Shown piece after piece: positions 1 to 7,449 of a stretch of 64,000 nt of DNA. Location of the stretch: NCBI GenBank assembly GCA_910578545.1, contig CAJTPT010000005.1, forward strand, positions 1-64,000. The letters run 5' to 3'. The notes under the pieces are model-generated. The model saw only the letters and a program-made list of their open reading frames with translations, was not told the DNA's origin and ran no database searches. Origin of the DNA: an uncultured Christensenella sp. Lineage in GTDB: Bacteria; Bacillota; Clostridia; Christensenellales; Pumilibacteraceae. The position numbers were made by a program, and so were the translations under genes. Position 1 is the first letter of the stretch. Every line of letters starts with the position of its first letter.

Positions 1-6
1 CCGCCA
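1..6 (+). tRNA. 3' end of a tRNA-Ser gene (partial)
   Basis: The window opens with CCGCCA followed by the same downstream sequence that follows the complete tRNA-Ser at 17671-17759 on the opposite strand. The first bases are therefore most likely the acceptor end and encoded CCA of a second tRNA-Ser whose body lies outside the window. The isoacceptor cannot be known from six bases. Confidence 0.5.
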
Positions 7-11
7 GTAAG

Positions 12-46
12 AACCTAAAACGAACCCCATAGTTTTAGGTTTTTTC
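12..46 (+). terminator. Intrinsic terminator of the upstream tRNA-Ser
   Basis: Ten-base arms AACCTAAAAC (12-21) and GTTTTAGGTT (32-41) surround a short loop and run into a T tract. The same stem with a slightly different loop lies behind the complete tRNA-Ser at 17632-17665 on the minus strand. Confidence 0.75.
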
Positions 47-80
47 TTTTCCGCTATTCTGTCGCTGTTATGCCGCAAGA

Positions 81-190
81 ATGCCGCCGAGCGAGAACGT
101 AAAGGCGATCGCCGAGCGGTTCAGCGGCGACGCTTTTGCGCTTTGTAGGTCGTTTATTTTCGTTTTATCAAGCACTCGCCACAGTGCCAC
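81..190 (+). repeat. Dispersed GC-rich palindromic repeat, family A, degenerate copy
   Basis: The stretch ends in CAAGCACTCGCCACAGTGCCA-like sequence, matching the 3' end of family A copies at 15872, 17443, 39185, 46884 and 47846. It also shares their GC-rich upstream block (GCGGTTCAGCGGCGACGC). The first arm of the hairpin is missing, so this is a truncated copy. Together with the tRNA-Ser end it mirrors the arrangement at 17443-17759. The rest of the gene-free stretch to 477 holds a weak hairpin with a T tract at 268-294 (GCCC/GGGC) and the hairpin at 433-462. Confidence 0.6.
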
Positions 191-432
191 AAGTCAAAAA
201 TGCCGTTGCAAAAGCATTGATTTTTATTTTCAAATATGCTATACTAACTATGCCAAACAAGTTATATGCCCTAATTAGGAGTACGGGCTTTTTTATTTCA
301 ATAGAATAGGTATATCCTTTTTTCGTGTCGTCCATATTTTGAATTTGGTAAAAATGCAAATTCCATTTATGTGGACGATTTACCCGTACTGCATATAAAC
401 TTGTTTGGCGACAGTCGGAGTTTGCGTTTTTC

Positions 433-462
433 GTGCGTTAGCTTCGGCTGGCGCACTTTTTA
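433..462 (+). terminator. Terminator-like hairpin just before the first gene
   Basis: GTGCG (433-437) pairs with CGCAC (452-456), with an inner AGC/GCT stem over a TTCG loop, and is followed by TTTTTATTTT. It lies only about ten bases upstream of the GGAGG of the gene at 478. It may end upstream transcription or act as a leader attenuator. Confidence 0.5.
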
Positions 463-477
463 TTTTACGGAGGTTTT

Positions 478-1146
478 ATGAAAAAAGAAGAAAAAATTGA
501 AATAGCAAAAAAAATTGCAAGCGTGGTAGTTGCTTATGCTATTATTATATCTGCATTATTAATTTTTGTAATTCCGCTTCGAATAGTAATCATTATCAAT
601 GCTTGCTCGATTTTAGTGTATCGTATAATATTTAGAGGTCTTCAATTTTCTATTTTAAGCGGAATAATTTTATATATATTAGCAGGAGCGCTGATGGTCG
701 GGGTCATGGTATTAATAATAAAATACCCTATGCATATTCATGACGGAGTGTTGCAAGCATACAAAGAGCAAGAATTTGCATATAATTACACCGATGACCA
801 AAAATTAAGTTTTCTCAGTAGAGATTTGCGTGAAAGCTGTGTAATTTTGGGTATTTCATATATAATAAGCGGTGTATGGGTAGTTATTGATGCAGTGAGG
901 ACTGATGACGTATTGCTTACATTCTTTTTTGTCAAACCCATATCAAATATGGGGGCATTAACCTTATGGCTCATGCTATTTACGGTAGATTTAGTATGGT
1001 TATATTTTTACATATATGCCTTTGGGGTAAACGTGGTTAATATTCTTTACGGCGTGTTGTCCAAAGAAGATGAATATACTGACGATAGTTGGAACAGTGG
1101 TGGGGGTAGCTCGGATACATATGACGTAATAATCATTAAACACTGA
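478..1146 (+). CDS. Multi-pass membrane protein of unknown function
   Basis: This is a 222-residue protein that I do not recognise. It has hydrophobic segments at about residues 14-34, 35-50, 58-82, 118-140 and 150-185, and a polar loop at about 83-115. The C-terminal tail is rich in Gly, Ser and Asp (GGGSS). The ATG follows GGAGG with good spacing. The gene is AT-rich compared with the helicase operon downstream, which suits an accessory gene. A terminator-like hairpin lies directly upstream. No catalytic motif is visible. Confidence 0.8.
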   Translation: MKKEEKIEIAKKIASVVVAYAIIISALLIFVIPLRIVIIINACSILVYRIIFRGLQFSILSGIILYILAGALMVGVMVLIIKYPMHIHDGVLQAYKEQEFAYNYTDDQKLSFLSRDLRESCVILGISYIISGVWVVIDAVRTDDVLLTFFFVKPISNMGALTLWLMLFTVDLVWLYFYIYAFGVNVVNILYGVLSKEDEYTDDSWNSGGGSSDTYDVIIIKH

Positions 1147-1206
1147 TTTCAACTGAAAATTCGTTTTACGTTGCTACCGCTCCGCCAATCGTCGTCGTAT
1201 TTGCTC

Positions 1207-1326
1207 CCGTCAATAATCTCAATAGACTTTATTGACGGGGATACGATGATAACCGTCCGAATGGACGAGAAACCGCCGTCATATCTAATGCAAAAGCGTG
1301 ACGAACACGGCAACTATACAAAATAA
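1207..1326 (+). pseudogene. Possible 3' remnant of a decayed gene
   Basis: An open frame with no start and a coding-like composition reads about 39 codons to a TAA at 1324. It ends in ...KRDEHGNYTK and is followed at once by an intrinsic terminator. I cannot identify the family. The position and terminator suggest the tail of a gene whose 5' part has been lost, but chance is not excluded. Otherwise the stretch 1147-1454 holds only this, the terminator and the next promoter. Confidence 0.25.
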
Positions 1327-1338
1327 TAAATTATGAAA

Positions 1339-1364
1339 GGCAGTCCACTACAGACTGTCTTTTT
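1339..1364 (+). terminator. Intrinsic terminator
   Basis: GGCAGTC (1339-1345) pairs with GACTGTC (1353-1359), including one G-T pair, and is followed by a T run. Confidence 0.65.
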
Positions 1365-1419
1365 GCATATCTATTTCAGACTTTCATAAGTCAAAGTATT
1401 ATTCTACGTTGTTATATAG

Positions 1420-1448
1420 TTGAAAAAGGTATATGTTCGTGGTATAAT
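1420..1448 (+). promoter_or_regulatory. Sigma-A promoter, leaderless spacing
   Basis: TTGAAA (1420-1425) and TATAAT (1443-1448) are 17 bases apart. The ATG at 1455 begins six bases after the -10 box, where transcription should start, so the mRNA should be leaderless. No Shine-Dalgarno sequence lies between. Confidence 0.75.
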
Positions 1449-1454
1449 TTAAGT

Positions 1455-1748
1455 ATGGATAAAGTAAAGAAAGCTTTAATAATAATTGCTATATATGCAG
1501 TATTGGGTTTTGTATTATTGATATTTATATTTGGTTATCGTGCGGACTTAGGCAAAAAAGAAACAAAAACTTATATGTTTGAAGAAATAGACGAAGGCGA
1601 TTGGGTTTATATCGCCGTAGTTGCCGACGAAGATGAAGAGAAATTATCGGATAATTATACGACGATGTTCTCGGTGCAAACGGAACGAAAAATATTAAAA
1701 AACAGCAATCCGTATGAAGACTTAATGCAAATAGCAAAAACATTGTAG
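1455..1748 (+). CDS. Small membrane protein, truncated paralogue of the DUF3592-like family
   Basis: This 97-residue protein has a single N-terminal membrane segment (about residues 7-27). Its first 15 residues are identical to those of the protein at 15320-15811 (MDKVKKALIIIAIYA), and the similarity continues for about 20 more with changes. Beyond that it diverges and lacks the second membrane segment of the relatives. I read it as a truncated or recombined paralogue. It starts without a leader. The gene at 1762 lies 13 bases downstream and encodes another relative, so the two are probably cotranscribed. Function unknown. Confidence 0.65.
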   Translation: MDKVKKALIIIAIYAVLGFVLLIFIFGYRADLGKKETKTYMFEEIDEGDWVYIAVVADEDEEKLSDNYTTMFSVQTERKILKNSNPYEDLMQIAKTL

Positions 1749-1761
1749 TGGAGGGTGGATA

Positions 1762-2271
1762 GTGGGAAAAGTAAAATTCATATTGCTAAGCGTCTTCGCA
1801 TACTCATTATGTGCGCTGCTAATATGTATTGGAGTTCTTAACCATATAAAAAATAAAGGACGCCTTGACGCAATACAAGGAGAGGTTGTAGTGCAAGCGG
1901 AATGGTTTGCTATTATTCCAGTTGATCACGGTCGTGCTCCTGCAACATATGATTTAGGATATCGATATATAGATGAAAACGGACTAATCTATCAAGAGAA
2001 ATGTTCTTTCGTATTAAAAACTTATGAAGAAGCTGAATCCTATATGGGTAAAAAAGTAGATATCTATATAGACGGCAAAGGACATAGCATACCTGTATAC
2101 GAAGCAAAAAGTTTCAATGTAAATGCGGCGTGGATAACTATAGGTATTGGAATAGGTATTGCCGTAAGTTATACAGCTGGACTTATAATATGGGGTGTCG
2201 TAAAACATCGGCGAAAAAAGCATGGTGAGGATGAAGATTTGCCGAGTGACATGGCGCAAACAAATGAATAA
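1762..2271 (+). CDS. DUF3592-like two-TM membrane protein
   Basis: The protein has 169 residues, an N-terminal membrane segment (about 5-25), an extracytoplasmic domain of about 100 residues and a second membrane segment (about 122-148) before a charged tail. The middle domain carries the pattern GKKVDIYIDGKG followed by NVN/NVE, which it shares with the protein at 15320-15811. This layout fits the DUF3592 group of small envelope proteins, whose role is unknown. The start is GTG preceded by GGAGGG. It lies just downstream of the truncated relative at 1455. Family placement is by pattern only. Confidence 0.7.
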   Translation: MGKVKFILLSVFAYSLCALLICIGVLNHIKNKGRLDAIQGEVVVQAEWFAIIPVDHGRAPATYDLGYRYIDENGLIYQEKCSFVLKTYEEAESYMGKKVDIYIDGKGHSIPVYEAKSFNVNAAWITIGIGIGIAVSYTAGLIIWGVVKHRRKKHGEDEDLPSDMAQTNE

Positions 2272-2309
2272 GTTTGTTGTGCAAAAAGAAAAAACAGAAG
2301 GAGAATATC

Positions 2310-3121
2310 ATGGAAAAACTAATCGACACGACAAACAGCCGCAAGAACGCCGCCGAGCGCGGGCAGTTTGCGCTCGATTACAGCATTTATCATCTGCTCA
2401 TCATAGCGCCCAAGGGCGATTATTCGATAGCCGCGCGCGGACTTTCGGGTCAAACGTACAAGGGCGCGGTGTTTTGGGATACCGAGATATTCATGTTGCC
2501 GTTCTATCTGACGGCGCTTCCCGACATTGCGGAAAAGCTTGTAAAATACCGAATCAACACCCTGCCTGCGGCAAAGGCAAAGTCTGAGCGTTACGGCTGC
2601 GGCGGCGCGTTTTATGCGTGGGAAAGTCAGGACGGCTTTGACGCTTGTTCGGACTTTAACGTTACCGACGTGTTTACGCACAGGCCTGTCAGAACGTATT
2701 TTAAGGATAAGCAAATCCACATCTCGGCGGACGTCGCATACGCGGTTTTGGAATACTATAAACAGACGGGCGACGACAAGCTGATGCTTGAGGGCGGACT
2801 GGAAACCGTTTTGGAATGCGCCGAGTTCGGAAGGCAATACAGCTACTATAATCATGTAATAAAGCGTTACGAACTGCTCGACGTAATCGGTCCCGACGAG
2901 TACCACGAGCGCGTAAACAACAATGCGTATACAAATTATACGTTCTATAAGATTACGACGGACGGCGTGGCGGCGGTAAGCAGTGGGCGGGCGACGTTTA
3001 TATAGGCGGCACTCATCCCGCGGCGAGCGGCGGGTTCACAACCGCGGGTATAGGCACCGCGCGCGATTACGGGCATACGGATATTCGCCTGGATAAATTT
3101 TCCGATTTGCTTAAATTGTAA
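2310..3121 (+). pseudogene. Decayed GH65 (maltose/kojibiose phosphorylase-type) gene
   Basis: The open frame 2310-3005 starts at an ATG with an AAGGAG site. It encodes the core of a GH65 catalytic domain: ARGLSG, VFWDTEIFMLPF, YRINTLPAA, and VIGPDEYHE with the family's general-acid Glu, then NNNAYTN. GH65 enzymes split alpha-glucosidic disaccharides by phosphorolysis and are about 750 residues long. Here the N-terminal beta-sandwich of about 300 residues and the rest of the barrel are missing, and the frame stops just after NNAYTNY. A second frame then reads 38 codons to a stop at 3119-3121 (IGGTHPAASGG...DKFSDLLKL), probably from a different gene. I treat the whole as a relic. Confidence 0.75.
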
Positions 3122-3208
3122 GCAGTGCTTTAATTAAAAAATAAATCTATCGCCCTGAATGTTGTGCGAGTAAAATGTTAAAATTATGAGTATTATATAC
3201 CGTCAAAC

Positions 3209-3247
3209 AAACCCGAGTGGAATTTTAGTTGACTCGGGTTTTGTTTT
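3209..3247 (+). terminator. Intrinsic terminator
   Basis: AAACCCGAGT (3209-3218) pairs with ACTCGGGTTT (3232-3241), followed by TTGTTTTT. Confidence 0.8.
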
Positions 3248-3306
3248 TACTTACGGGCGCGGTTGCTTGCGGGGGATTGGCTGATTGCGGGCGTGTGCGA
3301 ATTACT

Positions 3307-3335
3307 TTGACTTTTGGGCGGCACGGTGGTATAAT
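3307..3335 (+). promoter_or_regulatory. Sigma-A promoter of the release-factor/helicase operon, leaderless spacing
   Basis: TTGACT (3307-3312) and TATAAT (3330-3335) are exactly 17 bases apart. The ATG at 3342 follows after six bases, so translation should begin at or next to the first transcribed base. Confidence 0.8.
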
Positions 3336-3341
3336 AATTAT

Positions 3342-4346
3342 ATGTACGGAGTTTACGGCGATATAATAAGCGCGGCGGAGCGCGCGCTATCCGACTTTTC
3401 CCAAAAGGAAGAGCTTTTGGAATATCCCGAGGTTCAGGCGGACAAGGCTTATTATCTGTCCGTCTTAACCGAGTACAACAATCTCAAATTATTAAAGGAC
3501 AAGCTTGCGGCGCTGACTTTGGCGCTCGACGAGCAAAAAACCGCGCTGGCGTTGCTTTCCGACGCACATTCCGAGTGCGACCGCGCCGAGATATACGAGG
3601 AAATTTCCGCGCTCAAGCGCAAAGCGTCCGTATTTGCGACGGCGCTTTCGGATATGCTCGGCTGTAAGCACGTCGAAGAGCGTGCGTATTGCAGGTTTAA
3701 ACTCAAGGGCGATTCGGCGAGGCTCGGCGTCGCACTGTTCGAGCTTATCAAGTCGGACTTAATTTTGCGCGGCGCGAGGGTATACGACGAAAGTATATCC
3801 GAAAACGGCGGGCGCGCAAAAGATATATCGTTTATCGCGGACGGCGCGGACGTGATTGCTCGGCTCGGTCCGCTTGTCGGCGCGCACAAGGTTTACTTTC
3901 CGCAGTCGCGAAGCGAAGAATTGTGCTTTGCGGTAACGCCTGCGGCGACGGTCGAAAAAATATCCGAAAGCGATTTGCGGATCGATCTATTCCGTTCGTC
4001 GGGAGCCGGCGGTCAGCACATCAACAAGACCGAAACCGCTATACGCGTAACGCACATTCCGACGGGAATCTCCGTCGTTTGTCAGGACGAGCGGTCACAG
4101 CTGCAAAACAAGAAACGCGCACTGGAAACTATTGAAAAGCGGGTGAAAGAGCGGGGTGAGCAAGCCGAGAAAAAGCGCATGGAAGCGGATATCTGTGCGC
4201 AACATTCGCAACGAAACACGTCGATATCGTTTGATATGTCGAGCGGCACGTTCACCGATACGCGGTTAAAGGCGTTTTGCAAGACGCCGTTTCCGCTTAC
4301 CGTCGAGCAGTTTTCCGCGTACTTAAACGGGCTTTTAGCGTTATGA
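3342..4346 (+). CDS. Release-factor-like GGQ protein with altered codon-recognition tip
   Basis: The 334-residue protein is a class I release factor of RF1 type along its whole length. The helical N-terminal domain starts near residue 12 (EELLEYPEV, the usual LSDPEV position). The catalytic loop SGAGGQHINKTETAIR is intact (GGQ at 223-225) and is followed by ERSQLQNK. The decoding domain has diverged: the usual GVHRVQRVPAT..GRIHTS region reads GAHKVYFPQSRSEELCFAV. The PxT tripeptide is at best PQS (187-189), and the conserved His of RIHTS is missing. The C-terminal TYNFPQ.RVTDHR block is also lost. It is probably not the housekeeping RF1 and could be a rescue or specialised factor. It is the first gene of the operon, and its stop overlaps the helicase start (ATGA). 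Alternative TTG starts upstream would lie before the promoter. Confidence 0.8.
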   Translation: MYGVYGDIISAAERALSDFSQKEELLEYPEVQADKAYYLSVLTEYNNLKLLKDKLAALTLALDEQKTALALLSDAHSECDRAEIYEEISALKRKASVFATALSDMLGCKHVEERAYCRFKLKGDSARLGVALFELIKSDLILRGARVYDESISENGGRAKDISFIADGADVIARLGPLVGAHKVYFPQSRSEELCFAVTPAATVEKISESDLRIDLFRSSGAGGQHINKTETAIRVTHIPTGISVVCQDERSQLQNKKRALETIEKRVKERGEQAEKKRMEADICAQHSQRNTSISFDMSSGTFTDTRLKAFCKTPFPLTVEQFSAYLNGLLAL

Positions 4347-6733
4347 TAAAACTCACGGCAAACACCAATAAAATAGCGTTGTCTTCGACCCGTCGCGCGT
4401 ACAAGACCGAGGGCTTTATTTCGCCTACGCGCAGGGTGCTCGGTATTGACGCATTTGTTTCCCGCGTCGCCGAAAGCGTTTTCGGCGCGACGGAAAATCT
4501 TGCCGACGGCTGTTATTCGGCGCAGACCGAGGATGGGGCGTATACGCTGTTTTTCCGCTACGGCGGCGATCGGCTTAACGGCGGAGATTTGGTTTTTTAC
4601 AGGTTTATCGGCGCAGGCGATGCCGAGGGCGGAACGGACAGGCGGCTTGGCGAATATCTTGCGGCGCACGGCGAGATCGGGCTTATACTGCGCCCGACGG
4701 ACGATCGTGTTACCGACGACGACCTTACAAGGCTGTATCTTGTGTCTGGTGCGGACGGTATAGTAAACTTCCCGTATCTTAACGATACGCAACGCAAGAT
4801 TGTCCGGACCGAGGACGCAAACATGCTGGTGCAGGGCGTTGCCGGCAGTGGCAAGACAAACGTTTGCGTTGAAAAAATAGTTTATTGCGCTTGCCGAAAC
4901 TACCGCGGCGAAGTGCTGTACACAACGTTTTCGCGCGGGTTGTTGACCGAAACCAAAAGCAAAGTCGAGCTGTTTTCAAAAAATATCGACGACTTTATTT
5001 GCGCGTACGAGAGCGGACGGATTGTGTTCCTCGATACCAACCACAAAAAAGCGGTAGAAAACAAGCTCGGCATTCTTTTTTCCGTCGACGAGGACGGCGA
5101 GATTATTTCCGCGCTCAAGCGCATTTCGGCGTTCCTAAAAGAAAAGGTCGAATATCTGCTTATAGAGGATATTTACGCGCAGACTTTTGAAAAAAAGCGC
5201 GTTGCGGGCGAGCACATATTTCTAAGCGAGTACCTCGGTTCGGGTAAGAACTATAAGCTTTCGGGCGCGCTCGAAAAGATAAAGCACATCGCGCCCGAGA
5301 TAATCTACAAAGAAATATACGGCATGATCTTCGGTAAGTACGAGCTCACTGCACCTGCCGACATGATGGGCAAGGAAGAGTATGCCGAGGCGCGACGCGA
5401 CAGCTTTACGCGGCGCGAGTGCGACGTTATTTATTCGGTCGCGACCGATTACTCCGAGTTTTTGCAAAAGCGCGGGTACACCGACAACAACCTCATGAGC
5501 CGCGAGATGATAAACGGCGTTTCGTCGCCTAAGTATTCGGTGGGCATTATTGACGAGGTACAGGACTTTACGCAGGTCAACCTTTGCTTGATGAAAAAGC
5601 TGTGCCGCAAGCTGTTTTGCGTGGGCGACGCGTTGCAGATGATTAATCCGTCGTACTTTAACTTCGGGTACTTAAAGCGAATAATGTACGGCGACGTCAC
5701 GGGCGTGGACGAGCTTAGGCACAACTACCGCAGTACCGCGACGATAGAAAAAATCGCCGAAAAGCTGGGCGAAATGAATATGCAACGGTTCGGAACGCAC
5801 AGCTTCGTACTTCGCGGGCAAAGCGTGCCGTCGCCGCTTCCGTCCGCGGCGGTGCTCGTAAAGGACAAGAGTTTTGTGTACTCGCTGGGCGAAAAGCGGT
5901 TTGAAAACGTTACGGTAATCGTGGCTTCGCGGCAAAAGAAGGAAAAGCTACGCAAGGCTTTGGGCAAGACCGAAATACTTACCGTCGCCGAAGCGAAGGG
6001 CTTGGAACGCAATACGGTCATACTCGTCGACGTTTTAAGCGACAACGCCGACAAGTGGCGGTATCTGCGCGATATGTCGGTCAACAGAAAGACCGCCGAC
6101 GAGAATTCGGTTTTTCGGTACTACTTTAATCTGTTTTACGTCGGGATATCCCGCGCCAAGCAGTATCTGTTCGTCGCCGAGAGCGACTGCCCGGAATCGT
6201 TTAACGCTCTGTTCGGCGAGTGCTTCGAGCGCAAAAACAAGGATGACGCGCTTGCGTACCTCAAGGACATTGCGGGCAGAATAGAGATAGACGACGACGA
6301 GTTTATCGAGCGTATCGAAAAGTTCTGTTCGCTCGAGCAGTACGAAAACGCGCGCGCCACCGCCGACAGGCTGTCGTCCGACGAACTACGCAAAAAGCAG
6401 CTCGTTTATATATCGATACACGAAAGTTGTTTGCGCTACGGCAGGCTACGCGACGCGGGGGTCGAATACTGGCGGGCGGGCATGGACGCCGAGGCGCGCG
6501 ATATGTTTACGCGCTCGGGCGACCAAAAGCTTTTTCCGCTAATGGACGCGTGCGCGCAGGGCGGCGGTGCGCTCGACCCCGATATCGTTCAGTTCTATAC
6601 GCTCGTCGACGACAACGACGTTGCAAAAAGAATAATACTCGACACGCTCGACAGGGATTGCCGCGGCATTTCGGAATCACTGCGTGCGACCGCAAAAAAT
6701 ACAAATAACCTTTTGAAGAGGAAAAGGCAATGA
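4343..6733 (+). CDS. UvrD/Rep-like superfamily 1 helicase with C-terminal helical extension
   Basis: The 796-residue protein has an N-terminal region of about 150 residues unlike classical UvrD. The SF1 motifs follow: Walker A GVAGSGKT (165-172), TTFSRGL, Walker B IIDEVQD (DEVQD at about 404-408), the LRHNYRST motif and the motif VI region FYVGISRAKQYLF (about 597-609). These show an ATP-driven DNA or RNA translocase. Residues after about 650 are helical and TPR-like (SLEQYENARATADRL). The distance between motifs I and III is long, with an insertion rich in Lys and Glu. The start ATG overlaps the stop of the GGQ gene (ATGA) and its own stop overlaps the next start (ATGA), so translation is coupled. 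The substrate is unknown. Confidence 0.85.
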   Translation: MIKLTANTNKIALSSTRRAYKTEGFISPTRRVLGIDAFVSRVAESVFGATENLADGCYSAQTEDGAYTLFFRYGGDRLNGGDLVFYRFIGAGDAEGGTDRRLGEYLAAHGEIGLILRPTDDRVTDDDLTRLYLVSGADGIVNFPYLNDTQRKIVRTEDANMLVQGVAGSGKTNVCVEKIVYCACRNYRGEVLYTTFSRGLLTETKSKVELFSKNIDDFICAYESGRIVFLDTNHKKAVENKLGILFSVDEDGEIISALKRISAFLKEKVEYLLIEDIYAQTFEKKRVAGEHIFLSEYLGSGKNYKLSGALEKIKHIAPEIIYKEIYGMIFGKYELTAPADMMGKEEYAEARRDSFTRRECDVIYSVATDYSEFLQKRGYTDNNLMSREMINGVSSPKYSVGIIDEVQDFTQVNLCLMKKLCRKLFCVGDALQMINPSYFNFGYLKRIMYGDVTGVDELRHNYRSTATIEKIAEKLGEMNMQRFGTHSFVLRGQSVPSPLPSAAVLVKDKSFVYSLGEKRFENVTVIVASRQKKEKLRKALGKTEILTVAEAKGLERNTVILVDVLSDNADKWRYLRDMSVNRKTADENSVFRYYFNLFYVGISRAKQYLFVAESDCPESFNALFGECFERKNKDDALAYLKDIAGRIEIDDDEFIERIEKFCSLEQYENARATADRLSSDELRKKQLVYISIHESCLRYGRLRDAGVEYWRAGMDAEARDMFTRSGDQKLFPLMDACAQGGGALDPDIVQFYTLVDDNDVAKRIILDTLDRDCRGISESLRATAKNTNNLLKRKRQ

Positions 6734-7446
6734 GCGACAACTCGATTAAAGAACTTATAGACAGCTTTATAGCGTACCGCAATCTGATTGCGCCTTTGCA
6801 GGACAGCCTGCATGCCGTGAGCAAGACGTACGAGGAAATCCGAGGCGACCTCGACTCGCTTGCAAAAAGCTTTTCCGGCAGCGCCGCCGCACAGCTGGAC
6901 AAGGTGCACGCCACGATCAATGCGCAGGCAAAGAGCGGGCAGGAGCTGAGCAAGAGAATAGAGGAATACTCGGCTTCGGGCGAGCGGTACGCGTTAGCTG
7001 TAGAGGGTATGTCGGCGCGGTTTTCCGAGGTGGCCGATAGAATCGCTTCGCTTGCGGAAATCGAGAACGCGGCGCAAACTCAGCTTGCGCGTATCGACGC
7101 GATTATATCCGAAAAGCGCTCGTCGTACAACCTAAAGGAATTGCAAAGGTCGCTCGACGGCTACACCGCCAATGTAGAAAAGATAAGCGACTTTATCAAC
7201 AAGGATATAGCCGAGGTCTTAAAGGCTAACGCCGACAAGATAGAAGCCATTCGCAAAGAGAACGAGCAGTTATCGGCGGCAGTCGCCGCGCAGGGCAAGG
7301 ATATAGCGGCGCTCACTTCCGAATTTTCCAAAACGTCCGAGCTGCTCAAACAGTCGCTTGAGGGCAGTACGGTAAACGAACAGTATCTTTTTGACGCTTT
7401 CGATAAGTGGGCGGCGGAAAGAAAGGTGAAAATCAAAAAGCAGTAA
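6730..7446 (+). CDS. Coiled-coil protein of the helicase operon
   Basis: The 238-residue protein is almost entirely heptad-like and rich in Ala, Glu, Lys, Leu and Ser, with no membrane segment and no Cys cluster. It resembles a long rod (for example SKRIEEYSASGERYALAVEG and AAAVAAQGKDIAALTSEFSK-type segments). A basic C-terminus (ERKVKIKKQ) ends it. Its start overlaps the helicase stop by four bases and the membrane beta-helix gene begins three bases after its stop, so all four genes form one transcription unit. It may be a tether or spacer between the cytosolic helicase and the membrane protein, but this is inferred from context only. Confidence 0.8.
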   Translation: MSDNSIKELIDSFIAYRNLIAPLQDSLHAVSKTYEEIRGDLDSLAKSFSGSAAAQLDKVHATINAQAKSGQELSKRIEEYSASGERYALAVEGMSARFSEVADRIASLAEIENAAQTQLARIDAIISEKRSSYNLKELQRSLDGYTANVEKISDFINKDIAEVLKANADKIEAIRKENEQLSAAVAAQGKDIAALTSEFSKTSELLKQSLEGSTVNEQYLFDAFDKWAAERKVKIKKQ

Positions 7447-7449
7447 TAT

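Noticed and set aside
81..278. 65-codon open frame near the left end
   Set aside because: It runs through the family A repeat, has no RBS and reads as low-information sequence.
3342..4346. Housekeeping prfA
   Set aside because: The GGQ domain fits, but the PxT/RIHTS decoding region and the C-terminal TYNFPQ block are not conserved, and the usual prfA neighbour prmC is absent.
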